Shown piece by piece: positions 9,189 to 20,398 of a stretch of 64,000 bases of DNA. The DNA is from Theileria orientalis strain Shintoku (taxonomy: Eukaryota; Apicomplexa; Aconoidasida; Piroplasmida; Theileriidae). The stretch covers positions 248,001 through 312,000 of the forward strand of contig NC_025261.1 in NCBI RefSeq assembly GCF_000740895.1. Direction: 5' to 3'. Every line of letters begins with the position of its first letter. Position 1 is the first letter of the stretch. Under the pieces are notes generated by a model. That model was given only the letters and a program-made list of their open reading frames with translations, ran no database searches and was not told the DNA's origin. The translations under genes and the position numbers were made by a program.

Positions 9189-10892
9189 CTACGTCACCTT
9201 GATTTGCCTTTTCGGCGTGCTCGGGTCCTCCAGGTTCACTGTATCATTTGATCTTTTGGTCAACTCTTCTCTACCAGCGACGCTCCTCAGTGTTAACTTA
9301 AGCGGTCTTCGGTCGCTTGAGAACGACTCTATTAGGCGATACACCTTGAAAGCCTGTTCTTTCAGCTTCTCCAGCACCTCGTCGCTATCCTCGTCCGCGC
9401 CGGATTCTTCTGAGTATTCTGATGAACGGTCCACTGTGTCTTCTGCCATCTCTGTTAGTTCCCTTTTTACTTCTCCTTTTACTTCCGCACTTAATTCTTG
9501 TTTAATTTCCGATTTAAATTCCTCTTGTTTATGCTCCTGCTTTACATGTGACCTTTCTTTCGCCTTCATGCCTGACTGTGAGTCTGAATGCGACTCTCGT
9601 TCTCGGTTCAATTCCGACTTTACTCCCGCCCTTTCACTCTTTATTCTACCTCTTTCTGAGTCCATACTGGCTTTACTGTGTACAGGGCCTGTTTTATCTG
9701 TGTTTGCGGCACTCCTTGCTGCTTTCATGGCCGCCTTTTCTGCGATAGAGTCCGGGAAGTCTTCTTTCAACTCTATCTCCACTTCCAGCTCATCCTCGTG
9801 CTTACCTTGAGTGTTTTTTCCTGCCACCTGTTCACTTGCATCCTCCTTCTCCTCATCTTCAGCGTCTTGCGACTTCCGCGTGGCGCCTATCTTTTCCCAT
9901 GCCTTCAGCAACAGGTCGTCCACTGGCGCCGTCTTCTTCGTGCTCTGGTCATACTTTTCAAACATCACTCGGCTGTTCAGCCTTCTTATTGCGAACATTT
10001 GTCCCATGCCGTAGCTCTGCTCCGAGTCCGAGACGTCCGAGTCGATCGGCTCCACTGTCATCAGCGGGGACTCCTTGCAGTGGTCGTTGTGCTTCTTGAA
10101 GTAGGGCACGAAGTCCTCGCAGTCCACGTCGTATATCAGCGGCGAAGGCACGTCGCTCAGCTCTATTGCTTCCATGCACTTCTTCTCGTGCCTTCTGCTC
10201 GTCGTGCATAGTATGATTGTGTGCTTCATGTTCCCGCAGTACACGTCCGTTTCGTTTGGCACCTTAACTTTCTGTGCGAACTCGCTTCCGTTACTTATTG
10301 CTCTGTTAAGTGGTATCTCCAAGAGGCTGTACGGTACGTACAACATTCCTCTGCACACTTCGTTATCGCACACTCTGTGCTCGTACTCCAACTTCATGTT
10401 TTTGATCCATTTTTTAACTGCAGTTACGCAGTCCTCCGTCCTCTTACATGTACACAGTGGCGGTATATAACCCAGTGGCGACGTTTCTCTGTTCCACTGC
10501 CAGAAGTCCAGCCCTAACTTTCCGTGCCTGTCCACGAATTCTCCGTCTGGGCTCAGCGGCGAGTAGTCTCCTGAGTGTACTGGCCAGAAGTATCCTGGCA
10601 CTCTGCTCCACTGCAGATCTTCGTACAACTTCAATTGTCTTTCCAAATTTACTTGTGTTTTTTTTTTCAGCTGCCCATTCTCCTTCACCGTTACGTTTTC
10701 CTCATCTGCTCTTATTGTCTTCAGTATTGAAAAATCCTTTAAGAGCTGTGGATCTTCTATTGTTTTTTTCAAAAACTGTTTCGATTTCGTCACCTTTTTA
10801 AGCCAGATAAGCTCCTTTATCACACATGAGTAGAGCGGCAGCTTCAGCATTGCTTCGTGGTACCTTGTGCTCTCGTTCCCCTCCTCCTCCAT
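9189..10892 (-). CDS. hypothetical charged protein with Cys-rich middle
   Basis: Single exon of 567 residues with an ATG at 10892. Residues about 1-300 look folded, with Trp/Pro/Cys-rich stretches (SRVPGYFWPVHSGDYSPL, LCTCKRTEDC, CDNEVCRGML) that could bind metal. From about 330 on the chain is low-complexity and highly charged, alternating Lys/Glu/Ser (KSEIKQELSAEVKGEVKREL), then an acidic patch and a basic tail (PSTPKRQIKVT). This is typical of a nuclear or chromatin-associated protein, but that is inference. No enzyme motif is recognised. Confidence 0.75.
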   Translation of the reverse strand: MEEEGNESTRYHEAMLKLPLYSCVIKELIWLKKVTKSKQFLKKTIEDPQLLKDFSILKTIRADEENVTVKENGQLKKKTQVNLERQLKLYEDLQWSRVPGYFWPVHSGDYSPLSPDGEFVDRHGKLGLDFWQWNRETSPLGYIPPLCTCKRTEDCVTAVKKWIKNMKLEYEHRVCDNEVCRGMLYVPYSLLEIPLNRAISNGSEFAQKVKVPNETDVYCGNMKHTIILCTTSRRHEKKCMEAIELSDVPSPLIYDVDCEDFVPYFKKHNDHCKESPLMTVEPIDSDVSDSEQSYGMGQMFAIRRLNSRVMFEKYDQSTKKTAPVDDLLLKAWEKIGATRKSQDAEDEEKEDASEQVAGKNTQGKHEDELEVEIELKEDFPDSIAEKAAMKAARSAANTDKTGPVHSKASMDSERGRIKSERAGVKSELNRERESHSDSQSGMKAKERSHVKQEHKQEEFKSEIKQELSAEVKGEVKRELTEMAEDTVDRSSEYSEESGADEDSDEVLEKLKEQAFKVYRLIESFSSDRRPLKLTLRSVAGREELTKRSNDTVNLEDPSTPKRQIKVT

Positions 10893-10994
10893 GTTTTACT
10901 TTTATTTTTACTTATTTTTAATTTACATATTAATTTTTCTCATTTTCTACTCACTAATATATATTTTTACAGACTTTTATTATATTAAACTGCC

Positions 10995-12578
10995 TTATTG
11001 GTACGTGGAGGGGTGTAACGTTCGCCTCTGAATTTTGAAATCGTACTCTTCTCTTTCCATTCTTTCGTACCCTTCCAGGTAACACCGGTCGTACTTCGAC
11101 ACCTTTGTGGTTATGCTGTCGTCCGACAGGTCGCTATCCATTCTCGAGAATCTCGTTTCCACGCTCGACGCGTTGTGCTTCATCTTCTCCTTTTTCTGAG
11201 GTGTTTCCCAGCTTGTTTGCGGCCTCTTTTCGCTCCTCTGTTCTTTGCTCTTCACTCCCTGCGGCTTTCCCATTTCTATTGAGTCCTGGAAGTGCTTCAC
11301 GTACTCCAGTATGTTTATGTTGCTCGTCCTGTTGTGGTACCTTGCTTTGTACCTAGGCTCCCTCTTGCTCTCTTCCGAGCCGTACACGTCTTGGAAATTT
11401 GACAAATTTACTAAACTCTGTATTGAGTTATCGCTTTTGTATTTTGCTATTTCTTCTCTCTTATCTCCTCCTTTTCCTGCCTTCATCAGCAGTGTATACC
11501 AGTCTTTTGACGAATTTCTTTCTATTTCCTCCATTTTATCTTTTTGCGATGCTTTGTGTTTCATGAAACTTTCGTAGTCTGCTTTGTTCAGTGTTGCCAG
11601 GAACAGGTCCGTTGCTGGTTCTGCCCAGAAACTGTACCCTAGGCACTCCATTGCGCTTGCTCTTTTGTTCGGGTCTCTCTGCAGCAGACATGACAGCAGT
11701 GCGTTTAACTTCTGGCTTCTGTACTCAAGCGGCAGCGGCACTCCCGCCTTCATCTCCCTCGACAGCTCCGCCAGCGTCGTCGTGTAGTGGAACGGCGTCT
11801 TCCCCGTCGATAACTCGTATAGCACGCATCCCAGTGCCCACATGTCCATTTTATCGTCGTAATTTTTCGTTGTTGACAGTAGAAGCTCTGGGCACCAGTA
11901 GTACGGCGTGCCTACACACGAATTTGCGAACGAGCTCATTCCTATTTGTCTACATAGTCCGAAATCTCCTATTTTGCACACGTAGCTCTTATTTCCGTCC
12001 TTGCTTTGCTTCGTCGAGAGCACTATGTTTTGTGGCTTCAGGTCTCGGTGCAGCACCTTTCCTGTTTTCGTTCCTACGAATTCATGTTTACACACTTTAT
12101 CGTTTTTTCTTTATTTTTTTTCTTCTTACCTATTTTACAATTATGGCAGTATGCTAGTGCGAACATAAGCTGCAATGCTATATCAAATATGACTTGTTCG
12201 TTCACCAGTTTGTAATGTTTGTAGAACTGGCGCATATTTTCTCCCAGGTCTCCCGAATCGCAGTATTCCATCAGTATGTACAACAGCTGTCTCTTTTTAT
12301 CTATCATTCTATCTATGTATCTGACTATATTTGGGTGATTAAGTTCTCTTATGACGTTGACTTCCATTACCAGCTGTTGCTTCTCCTTATCGCTCAATCC
12401 TTTATATGGCACTACTTTCCAGCAGTACAGTTTTCCTGTGTGCTAAAATTTTTATCAGTTTTTCTTCTTTTTGTCTATTTCTTACCTTGTGCCTCACTAG
12501 GAATACTTCTCCGAAGCGTCCTGATCCCAGTCTTCTCACCACTGTGTAGTCTGCGATTCTTTCATATCCTGACGTCAT
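10995..12578 (-). CDS. NIMA-related (NEK) serine/threonine protein kinase
   Basis: Three exons, 12486-12578, 12130-12442 and 10995-12073 (the last acceptor could be moved), encode about 494 residues. The kinase domain is N-terminal: glycine loop LGSGRFGEVFLV near residue 18, ATP-binding Lys in YCWKVV, catalytic loop HRDLKPQN, DFG (GDFGLC), and a TPYYWCPELL activation segment in which Cys replaces Ala of the usual APE. The pattern YILMEYCDSGDL and the short kinase domain place it with NEK kinases, which act in centrosome, spindle and flagellar control; Plasmodium members are needed in meiosis. The C-terminal ~200 residues are charged and low in order. The start at 12578 is set by the MTSGYERIADYTVV leader before the glycine loop. 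Confidence 0.88.
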
Positions 12579-13106
12579 TTTTTCTCGGCGATCTTTTTAT
12601 TCTTTTTATTCTTTTATTTCCATGGGGAGGTGTGTAAGCTCTGGAAGGTGGCATGCACAACATTTGTTTCCTTTTCTGGCTCATTCCACTTATTTTTGTT
12701 TTCGCACCTCTTCCTTTTTACCTTTTATTTTAACTTATTTTATTTTATAGCCAGACTACTTTATTTATTACTTTATTTTATCTATCAATACACACTTGTT
12801 ATCTTACACATAGCTACCTGGCTACCAATAACTACCTTTTTTTCCACATATATTCCAAGTGTCTTATTTATCACGTATGATATGAAACAAAACATTTATT
12901 TGGAAAACAAACTGGCAAAGTTAAATATTAAAGTGACGGCGTGCCCATCTTCGCCAGGTTATATTTCATCAGTTTAAGTATTAAATCTTTATTTTGCGAG
13001 GCTATGCATAGATAACCTGGATTGTTCGTGGCGCAGAATTCATGTTAATCTAATCTCAGGCCCTGGGCTACGATGTATTTATGGGCGCCTTGACTAAATC
13101 CTAATC
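12579..13106. other. AT-rich intergenic region
   Basis: A 528-bp spacer between the NEK gene (upstream side) and the protease gene (downstream side), both on the minus strand. T-rich runs occur at 12600-12800. No supportable gene. It should contain the NEK promoter and the protease terminator region. Confidence 0.6.
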
Positions 13107-14348
13107 TTACACTGCGTAAATAGCGAACGAGGTTAAACCGCAGTTGTTTTTGTACTCTTCGCTGTTGCGCTCCAGGAGCACATATCCCTTCGAGCCCCAG
13201 TCCTGACCGAACGAGTTTTTGAGTATCCAGTGGTTACCCTTTTCGTCGAAGCTCACGCCGATCAGTGTTGCGAAGTGGTTAAGTTCTGGTCCGCACACGT
13301 TCATCGTTCCGTCGGCGTAGAACTGCCACTCATCGTTAAGAGCAACAGGCACAGTCAATGGTCCTGCGTTGAGCATCAGTGCAACGAGGTCCGGGTCGTA
13401 GCTGTACGAGTATGAAGGGAGTTTAAATCTTTCTTCGTTGAGGTCTGGGCATTTGGTCTTTGCTCTTTCGACGGACTCACTTTTGTAGAGGCCAAGGTCC
13501 TTCACGTACTTGTAACCGAGGACAGGGTTGTTCGGAGTTCCCTTTGTTTGTACGCAGTCCACGAGCTGATTCTCACTGAGGCTTACGGTCTTTTGAGTCG
13601 TCTTTTTAACAAAGGACTCTGCGACTGCGACTGTCGAGTACGCCCACGAGTACTCTCCTTCCTGCTGTGCCTTAACAGGTGTAACAAATCCGTGTGCTCT
13701 CAGGTCAACTGACATTGGCCTCTCGTTGTTGTATGCAACTGGCTTATCCTTTGGGAGGTTCAACGACAGCTTCATTGTGTACTTTTTCATAAATTCCTTT
13801 GCGCTCAGGTCGCCAAATCTGTTCATTCTCTTCGTGTACATCACTCCTTCCTTCCTGTTATGTTGGTTGATTTCGTTAAGGTTATATCTATAGTTTGTGA
13901 AGGCTGATTTTTTATGGCGGTAAGAGGTGTGTTTTCTTGAGTAGTCTTTGTTGAACTGGTTATATTGCAGGTAAATCAGTGCCTCTTCCTTCGGATCAAA
14001 TTCAATGGCCACTTTGTAGAGCACTTCTGCGACCATCTTTGTAAAGTCTTCTTCTTTCTGATCCTTAATGGTTACAAAGTTATCGAATTCTAGTTTTTCA
14101 AATTCTTTGGACAACAACTCTTTGTTCTTTTTTACAGTGCTTCTTCCTGACGACAACACTATTGCTACGAATGTCGTTATGAACAATGCAGCTGCAAGCA
14201 CTATAACTACTATAGCACTGTATCTTTTAAGCAATGCCGTAACTGTAGTTCCGAAATTTTTCTTTTGGTTGGCATTGTCCTCCACAAGGACGGACTCAGT
14301 GTCAACGCGCTCAATAGCGTCAATCTTAATAGGATCTATTTGCTCCAT
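13107..14348 (-). CDS. papain-family (C1A) protease-like protein, catalytic Cys replaced by Ser
   Basis: Single exon of 413 residues. A short cytoplasmic N-terminus is followed by a membrane anchor at about residues 44-66, so it is a type II protein like the Theileria cysteine proteinases. The propeptide has an ERFNIN-like helix (YRYNLNEINQHN) and the MNRFGDLSAKEF motif. In the mature part the usual QGxCGSCWAF is QQEGEYSWAY: Ser234 stands where the nucleophile Cys should be, and the neighbouring Cys is gone. Gln228 (oxyanion), His358 (LNHF) and Asn378 (KNSFGQDWG) remain. A Cys-to-Ser change in a papain fold also occurs in some Plasmodium SERA proteins. It may be a serine-type enzyme, or a non-catalytic paralogue. 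The frame is intact, so it is not a broken gene. Confidence 0.88.
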   Translation of the reverse strand: MEQIDPIKIDAIERVDTESVLVEDNANQKKNFGTTVTALLKRYSAIVVIVLAAALFITTFVAIVLSSGRSTVKKNKELLSKEFEKLEFDNFVTIKDQKEEDFTKMVAEVLYKVAIEFDPKEEALIYLQYNQFNKDYSRKHTSYRHKKSAFTNYRYNLNEINQHNRKEGVMYTKRMNRFGDLSAKEFMKKYTMKLSLNLPKDKPVAYNNERPMSVDLRAHGFVTPVKAQQEGEYSWAYSTVAVAESFVKKTTQKTVSLSENQLVDCVQTKGTPNNPVLGYKYVKDLGLYKSESVERAKTKCPDLNEERFKLPSYSYSYDPDLVALMLNAGPLTVPVALNDEWQFYADGTMNVCGPELNHFATLIGVSFDEKGNHWILKNSFGQDWGSKGYVLLERNSEEYKNNCGLTSFAIYAV

Positions 14349-15236
14349 CTTAATGAAAAGTGATAACAGGAATGCGAGTTTTATGTTTAGGTTGTGGGGA
14401 ACTTTGACATCACATGATTGGTTCCCATATGTATGCTAACTCAGTTTTCCTGTCTATTTTCCTTAATTCCGAGCCATCCATCATCAAAATTTCTTTTGAT
14501 GCCTCCAGATCCACTCAAATCCTCTACACCGTCTCTTTTCATTGCCTCTAACCCTATTGACTTAATACAGCCTAATTGTATCTGATAACCTTTTTAACCA
14601 TTTTTGCACGTTTTTTTTATTGTTTTATTTTTTATTATTTTTTTTACACCTTGTCTTTTTTTTCTTTAATATTCGTTTTTATTCTTTTTTTGTCCATTTT
14701 CTGTGTAATTGGCTATTCCAATTTTCTCCTTTTGCTGTTTTTTATTTCCTTTTGCATTTGTTTTAATTCATTATTATTTCTTTTTATTTATTTATCCTCT
14801 TTTTGCTTCAATTTTTTAGTTTCTTTTTCTTTTCATCTTCTATATGTGCATGTATGTGTTATATTATTTCTTCTAAATTTTAACATATTTTCCCTTTATA
14901 CTCTTATACTATGCTTTATCATAATACACATACTTTGCTTTATTCATTTTTTATTTTTTAAATTGTCAATTTTTTTGTTTTTTTTCTTTTTTCCCACATT
15001 ACTGTATTTTTTTCTCTCTTTTTTTCCTTTCCCTTTTTGTATTACCAATGTTTTTATCATAATTTTTAATCATTACTATTATACTTTTCTATGTTTATCC
15101 TTCAAATTTTAATATTTTTATATGTGTAACTATTTCAACACTCTACTAGCCACTTCTTCACGTACTCACTTATAATTGGCTACACATATTTATAATAATA
15201 AACACATATATTACAAAATAAAAAAATTAATTTGTT
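14349..15236. other. T-rich intergenic region
   Basis: An 888-bp spacer. From about 14580 to 15120 the plus strand is extremely T-rich, with long T runs broken by C, A or G. It creates a 178-residue hydrophobic frame that I do not believe is a gene. No RNA gene is recognised. The spacer lies between the protease start and the carrier stop. Confidence 0.65.
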
Positions 15237-16142
15237 TTACTTGAGCAGTTTTTGGAATTCGTCGTAGAATACGAGAACCAATGCTCCTCCCATGCCACGC
15301 AAAATGTTTGCGAATGCTCCTTTATAGAATCCTCCCATTCCTTCGTTTTTCATTATTTTTGCGAAACAGTCGAAGCTGTTTGCGTACATGATCTCTGATG
15401 TTGCCTTCTTTCCTGACATCATCATCATTCTTCTTCTCACTGTGTCGAGTGGGTACGAGGCCAATCCGGCCATGATGGTTACTGACTGCGCAATTGTCCA
15501 CTTGAAGAATATGTTTGCTTCCTTTTCCTTTTCTCCAAAGAATACTGACTTTGCGCTATCATACATTCCGAAGTATGCTCCTCTGTACACTATGATTCCC
15601 TGCACTGATACCAGGAAGCCTTTGTACAGAGAAAGCACTCCTGTGCTCTTCTGAATCTTGAACAGGCAGTCCAAGAGTCCGCTGAACTCTCTCTTGGATC
15701 CTTTTCCCACGTCGCTTGCCAGTCTCGTTCTTGCGAAGTCCAGTGGGTACACTATCAACAGGGAACTGGCTCCTGCCAGGCCTCCTGATGCCAGGTTCGC
15801 TCCAAAAAATTTCCAGAATTCCGTCTTTTGGTTATATTTGGGGAACATTCTTTTAAAGTAATCTTTAAAGGCGAAGTTGAATGCTTGGGTCGGGAAGTAT
15901 CTGATTACGTTGGCCAGATTTCCTCTCCACAACGACCCTACTCCTTGTTCCTTCGACACTCTCATGAAGCAGTTGAGTATTCCTGAATATCTTGGAACCT
16001 TTCCGCTCTTGATATCTGGGATTGAATCTTGGGTTTGTATCAACATCTTAACTCTTTCTATTGGAGCGACTGCCGTCTTTGATACTGCTGCTGATACGCC
16101 ACCCATCATAAAATCGACCAAGAAGTTCTTATTCACATCCAT
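15237..16142 (-). CDS. mitochondrial ADP/ATP carrier
   Basis: Single exon, 301 residues, the usual length for this carrier. It exchanges matrix ATP for cytosolic ADP across the mitochondrial inner membrane. The three mitochondrial-carrier repeats each carry a PxD/ExxR-type motif: [11 protein letters not shown] near residue 26, [11 protein letters not shown] near 132 and [13 protein letters not shown] near 231. The last contains RRRMMM, the signature that separates ADP/ATP carriers from other members of the family. Six membrane helices are implied by the spacing. The start [19 protein letters not shown] begins directly before helix 1. No targeting peptide is needed. Confidence 0.96.
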   Translation of the reverse strand: MDVNKNFLVDFMMGGVSAAVSKTAVAPIERVKMLIQTQDSIPDIKSGKVPRYSGILNCFMRVSKEQGVGSLWRGNLANVIRYFPTQAFNFAFKDYFKRMFPKYNQKTEFWKFFGANLASGGLAGASSLLIVYPLDFARTRLASDVGKGSKREFSGLLDCLFKIQKSTGVLSLYKGFLVSVQGIIVYRGAYFGMYDSAKSVFFGEKEKEANIFFKWTIAQSVTIMAGLASYPLDTVRRRMMMMSGKKATSEIMYANSFDCFAKIMKNEGMGGFYKGAFANILRGMGGALVLVFYDEFQKLLK

Positions 16143-16767
16143 TGTTCGGCCTAATATTTGAAGAAAACTTTCTTAATGGTTCCAGGTTTTGACAATTACA
16201 ATAAACTTATGTTAATTTAAGTTTAATAAATGGTAGTGATGTAGTGAAGGGTATGCTAGCACTATATCTGTTAAAGGTGATGTCATAAAGATTCATCAAT
16301 GACCTTCACACAAATACTTTAACATTTTAGGCCTTTTCAATTTTAAAAACTCTTCAATTTAAGCGGTTTTAATTACTCAAGTCACTATTATTACTATTTT
16401 TACGATCCATCATGGTTCCCAAATAACACCATTAATCACACATTTCCTTCAGGCTTCTCTACACATTTCAACAGGAAAATATTTATATGTTAAATTTTTA
16501 TTAATTTTTTGTTCAGCTTTGTCCATTATTGCACACATATTGATCTGGCCCATAATATACATACACATTTTTTTTAAAATAAATCAAATTTTTTATTATT
16601 TCAAGAATTTTATATTTTAAAACATATTGCAATCTCTTAAATTAATTTTTTTTATTTATTTGGTTTCCTTATTTTTTTTAAAATTACAACATCATTTACT
16701 CGTTATCACAAAATATATCACTAATTATTTTTTAAATCCATCTAATATTTATTTGTATAATTAAAAA
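16143..16767. other. AT-rich divergent promoter region
   Basis: A 625-bp spacer between the divergent carrier gene (-) and the ubiquitin-like gene (+). Very AT-rich, with many A/T runs at 16560-16760. Nothing else is supportable. Confidence 0.6.
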
Positions 16768-17571
16768 ATGTTTAAATTTATCATATTTTACTTATTTTGC
16801 ATTTATGGAACCCTAGTGTTGTCGTTAAGAAGGGATAAATCGCATAAAAACCTAATAATTAATACTTTGAACAGTTAGAATCCATATTTACATTACCTCA
16901 ATCATATATTTAATAATATTTACACCCTTTCAAATTTTCAATTTATTTAATTCATTCATACTTTAATATTTCTAATAATTTTTATTGATAGAAAAATTAA
17001 ACGTCCATGGTGATATAAATACATTTGAAGATATAAAAAAACGCCTAGCAGAACAACATGGTATTACGGACTATGAACTTATCTCAAACAATAAAATCTT
17101 GAAGGGTGATGAAATTTATTCAAGAGTTAGTAAATAATCAATATGCCATATACACACAAATAATCAAGCTAATAAACATATAACTAATTGATCGATATAA
17201 TAATATTTAATAGGATAAGCATAATGATTTAAATTTGGTCTCAAATGTTAGAGGCGGTTTAAACCTAACGGTCGAAACGATGCAAGGTAACCTTCCAAAC
17301 TTTACGACCGTCAAATCATCACAGGAAAGAGCATACAGGTTCAAGTATCGCAAAATGAAACGGTTTTGGATGTAAAAAAGAAGCTGGAAGAAGAACAAAC
17401 TATTCCGGTTGACCAGCAGAGACTGATCTACAAGGGTAAGCTTTTGGAGAACGAGAAAACAATTGCAGACTATGGAATCAAGGTAACATAATTATTTTAA
17501 TGGAATTGTCACATATGAATTTTTAGGACAACGAAGTGTTACAATTAGTTTTGAGACTTCGAGGTGGATAG
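16768..17571 (+). CDS. secreted tandem ubiquitin-like protein, candidate apicoplast PUBL
   Basis: Five exons (16768-16873, 16992-17125, 17214-17286, 17325-17482, 17527-17571) join in frame to 171 residues. Residues 1-19 are a hydrophobic signal peptide, followed by a short basic stretch (LRRDKSHK). Residues about 28-95 form a diverged ubiquitin-like domain (NLIINTLNKKLNV...) ending VRGG. Residues 96-171 are exactly 76 long, align to ubiquitin without gaps, and end LRLRGG before the stop. In the second domain, positions equal to Lys11, Lys27, Lys29 and Lys48 are Lys; those of Lys6, Lys33 and Lys63 are not; Ile44 and Val70 are kept. A ubiquitin-like protein with a secretory leader fits PUBL, the modifier of the SELMA apicoplast import machinery. 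That role, and cleavage at the internal RGG, are inference. Confidence 0.8.
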
Positions 17572-17811
17572 TGGGTGGGTGTACCATTAATGTTTTAAAA
17601 AGAGTTAATTTTTTTTTATTTCAATTTCTTCCAGCAGTTTAGATTTAAATGGTTCCATTCTCATTTTGTTTTCAGTAATGTGCATATGTTGAATGGTAGC
17701 AAATCGTGGAAGGTGATTAACATGATTTTTATGCTAAGTGCACATTTATATTTGTGTCATTATAATGGTTTCTCTGCACAAAATAACGCTAATTTATTTG
17801 TTTTTTAAAAT

Positions 17812-20294
17812 ATGGAGAAATTGATACCTCTCATCAGTCGTTTGCATAGTGTTTTATCGTGGACTGGTGACAACAGCATCGACCTGCCTGCCATTGCCGT
17901 AATTGGGGCTCAATCGGTCGGAAAATCCTCAGTTTTAGAGGCCATTGTTGGATTCCCCTTCTTGCCGAAGGGTTATGGCATCGTTACCCAAAGACCGCTA
18001 ATCCTCCGGGTATGCTCCGTGTTACATATTATTTTTTCAGCTGTGCCACGATAGGGGATCTAAGGACGTGGGCGAGTTCGCGCACAAGCGGGGTGTGATT
18101 TACGACGACTTCCAGAAGATAAAGGAGGAGATTCGTCTTGAGACGGAGAGGATTACCGGGGCCACGAAGAACGTGTCCTCGGTGCCCATCTTTTTGAAAA
18201 TTACCTCTCCGAAGGTCATCGATTTAACCCTCATTGACCTGCCGGGAATCACCAAGGTGCCCGTTGGCGACCAGACCAACGACATCGAGATGCAGATTCG
18301 CCAGATGATTCTGGAGTACATCACCAAGCCCACCTGCATCATCCTCGCGCTCTCGGCAGCCAACACTGACATCGCCACGTCCGACAGCTTAAAGATGGCC
18401 CGCGAGGTCGACCCTTCGGGCCTGAGGACCATCGGCGTCATCACCAAGTGCGACATGCTCGACAAGGGCGTGGACGCCATCGAGCTGCTCCAGGGGAAGA
18501 TCTACAAGCTTCGCAAGGGGTGAGTGCGCGCTTTATAACTTTCCGTAGGTACGTCGGCGTCGTTTGCCGTGACAAGGACGGGAACCCTGACTCTCCTCAC
18601 GACCACAACGACGAGGAGGAGTTCTTCAAGAACCACCCTTCCTACTCTTCTATCGCTAAAAAATGCGGCGTCAAGTACCTGACCTCGCTGCTGAATGAGG
18701 TAAGCTTCCGGGTTTCACGCTCTTGTAGATGCTCACTTCGCACATCAAGGACATGCTTCCCTACGTGAAGTCGAAGATACTCACCATCTTACATGAATAC
18801 GAGACTGAGCTGGCAGGTACGTTGCTTCATCCTCACCCTAGTTCAGTTTACGGGGTCACCGACATCACCAGCACTCCGGGCGCCTGCCTCTTGCACTTCT
18901 TCAGCAAGTTTTCTCAGAGGTTCAAGGACACTATCGACGGCAAGATCGTTCCCATGCACCACACTTCGCGTCTCTACGGTGGTGCCAGGATCTACTTCAT
19001 CTTTAACGACAGTTACTTGAAAACGTTAAACGCGTTCAGCCCTCTCACTGGCCTTTCCGACATTGAGATCAGGACAGCCATAAGGAACTCAACAGGTCCC
19101 TACTCAGCGCTATTTGTGCCAGAAATCGCTTTCGAGAACCTAGTTAAGAAGCAGATTAAGTTACTAGAGTGCCCATCGCTCCAGTGTGTCGATCAGGTAC
19201 GGACCGTTTTAAACACACATTTATCTGTAAAACGCGGCATCTATTTATCCTTTAAAACGACTTAGCCAACACCCTATTCATTTTATTACACGTCGTTCTG
19301 TAGGTCTACGATGAGCTACAAAACATCCTCGAGAACTGCGAGGTTCCTGAAATAAATCGCTACATGAACATGAGGAACAAAATTTTAGCGGTGGTCAAGG
19401 ACCTGCTTAAAGAGTGCTTGGAACCGACCAAGGACATTATCAGGAACCTCATCAAGGTATCTCTTATCGATTCAATTCTTTTCAGATCGAGCTTGCTTAC
19501 ATCAACACCAACCACCCTGATTTTTTAAGGAATGCAGCTCTGGCTGAGATTTACAACAGCACTGGCATCACCCACCGGCACGAGACCCAGAACCCCTTCA
19601 TAAACCCAGCCAATCACCTTCTCAAGTCCGAAACCGTAAGTTTCCTTGCGCCGAACATTGCTGTACAGTCACACTTTGACGTCAGGTTCGACGCCACTCC
19701 CAATCTACTCTTCCAATCGAACGCAGAATTCTCTCCGAAACCCTTGACCGGTAAAAATTTTGAAGCCTCTCCAAAAACGGTGCTTCACAACAACAAGGTC
19801 CTTATTGAGAAGGTAGGCCTACACACACCTTCCCCTCCCAATCCCCTTCAGGCCAAGGAAAACTCGAACGCCATCTGGCTTCCCAACATTCCTAAGGTTG
19901 TGATGCTGAACAATGACCCTTCGGAGCGCGAAGTGGTTGAAACTGAGCTGATAAAGACCCTGATAAGCAGCTACTTTTCAATAGTCAGGTAAGGATTAGA
20001 TTCCGCTCATTTGCTCTCAGAAAAAACGTAGCCGACGCGGTACCGAAGTGCATTATGCACTTTATGGTCAACAAAGCCACGGAATCCTTGCAACAGGAGC
20101 TGATTGCCAAGTTGTACAAGAAGGAGCTCTACGACGAGCTCATGGCGGAATCCAAGTGCGTCATTGAAAAGCGCGAAAAGTGTATCCACGTCGTCAAGTT
20201 AGTCTACCTACGCCCCTAACGCAATTAATTCAGGTGCTTGAAGGAAGCCCTGGCAAACATTGAGGAAATGTCGGAATATAAGCTGTTTAATTAG
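17812..20294 (+). CDS. dynamin-related GTPase
   Basis: Multi-exon gene with introns of about 20-110 nt, from ATG 17812 to TAG 20292-20294. The GTPase domain has all G motifs: G1 GAQSVGKSS near residue 32, G2 Thr in IVTQRP, G3 DLPGITKVPVGDQ, G4 TKCDMLDKG. The middle domain follows (HPSYSSIAKKCGVKYL), and the GTPase effector domain closes the protein (ECLKEAL-type end, IEEMSEYKLFN). There is no pleckstrin-homology or proline-rich region, as in the apicomplexan dynamin-related proteins DrpA (apicoplast fission) and DrpB (secretory organelle biogenesis). I cannot tell which of the two this is. Such proteins oligomerise around membrane necks and use GTP hydrolysis to constrict them. Confidence 0.93.
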
Positions 20295-20398
20295 TCGACA
20301 CCAGAATTCACACATTTACTTTTCATTTTTGTTGTACAATATTTTTTAAACCGTCGTAATGTGCCTTTCGTATCAATTTAAACGATTTTTGCATATTT

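Noticed and set aside
9118..9810. 230-codon plus-strand frame
   Set aside because: Ser/Leu/Phe-rich antisense shadow of the charged low-complexity tail of the minus-strand gene at 9189-10892.
14576..15112. 178-codon hydrophobic frame on the plus strand
   Set aside because: It is produced by a T-rich tract coding mostly Phe, Leu and Ser; no start context, no domain, no codon bias.
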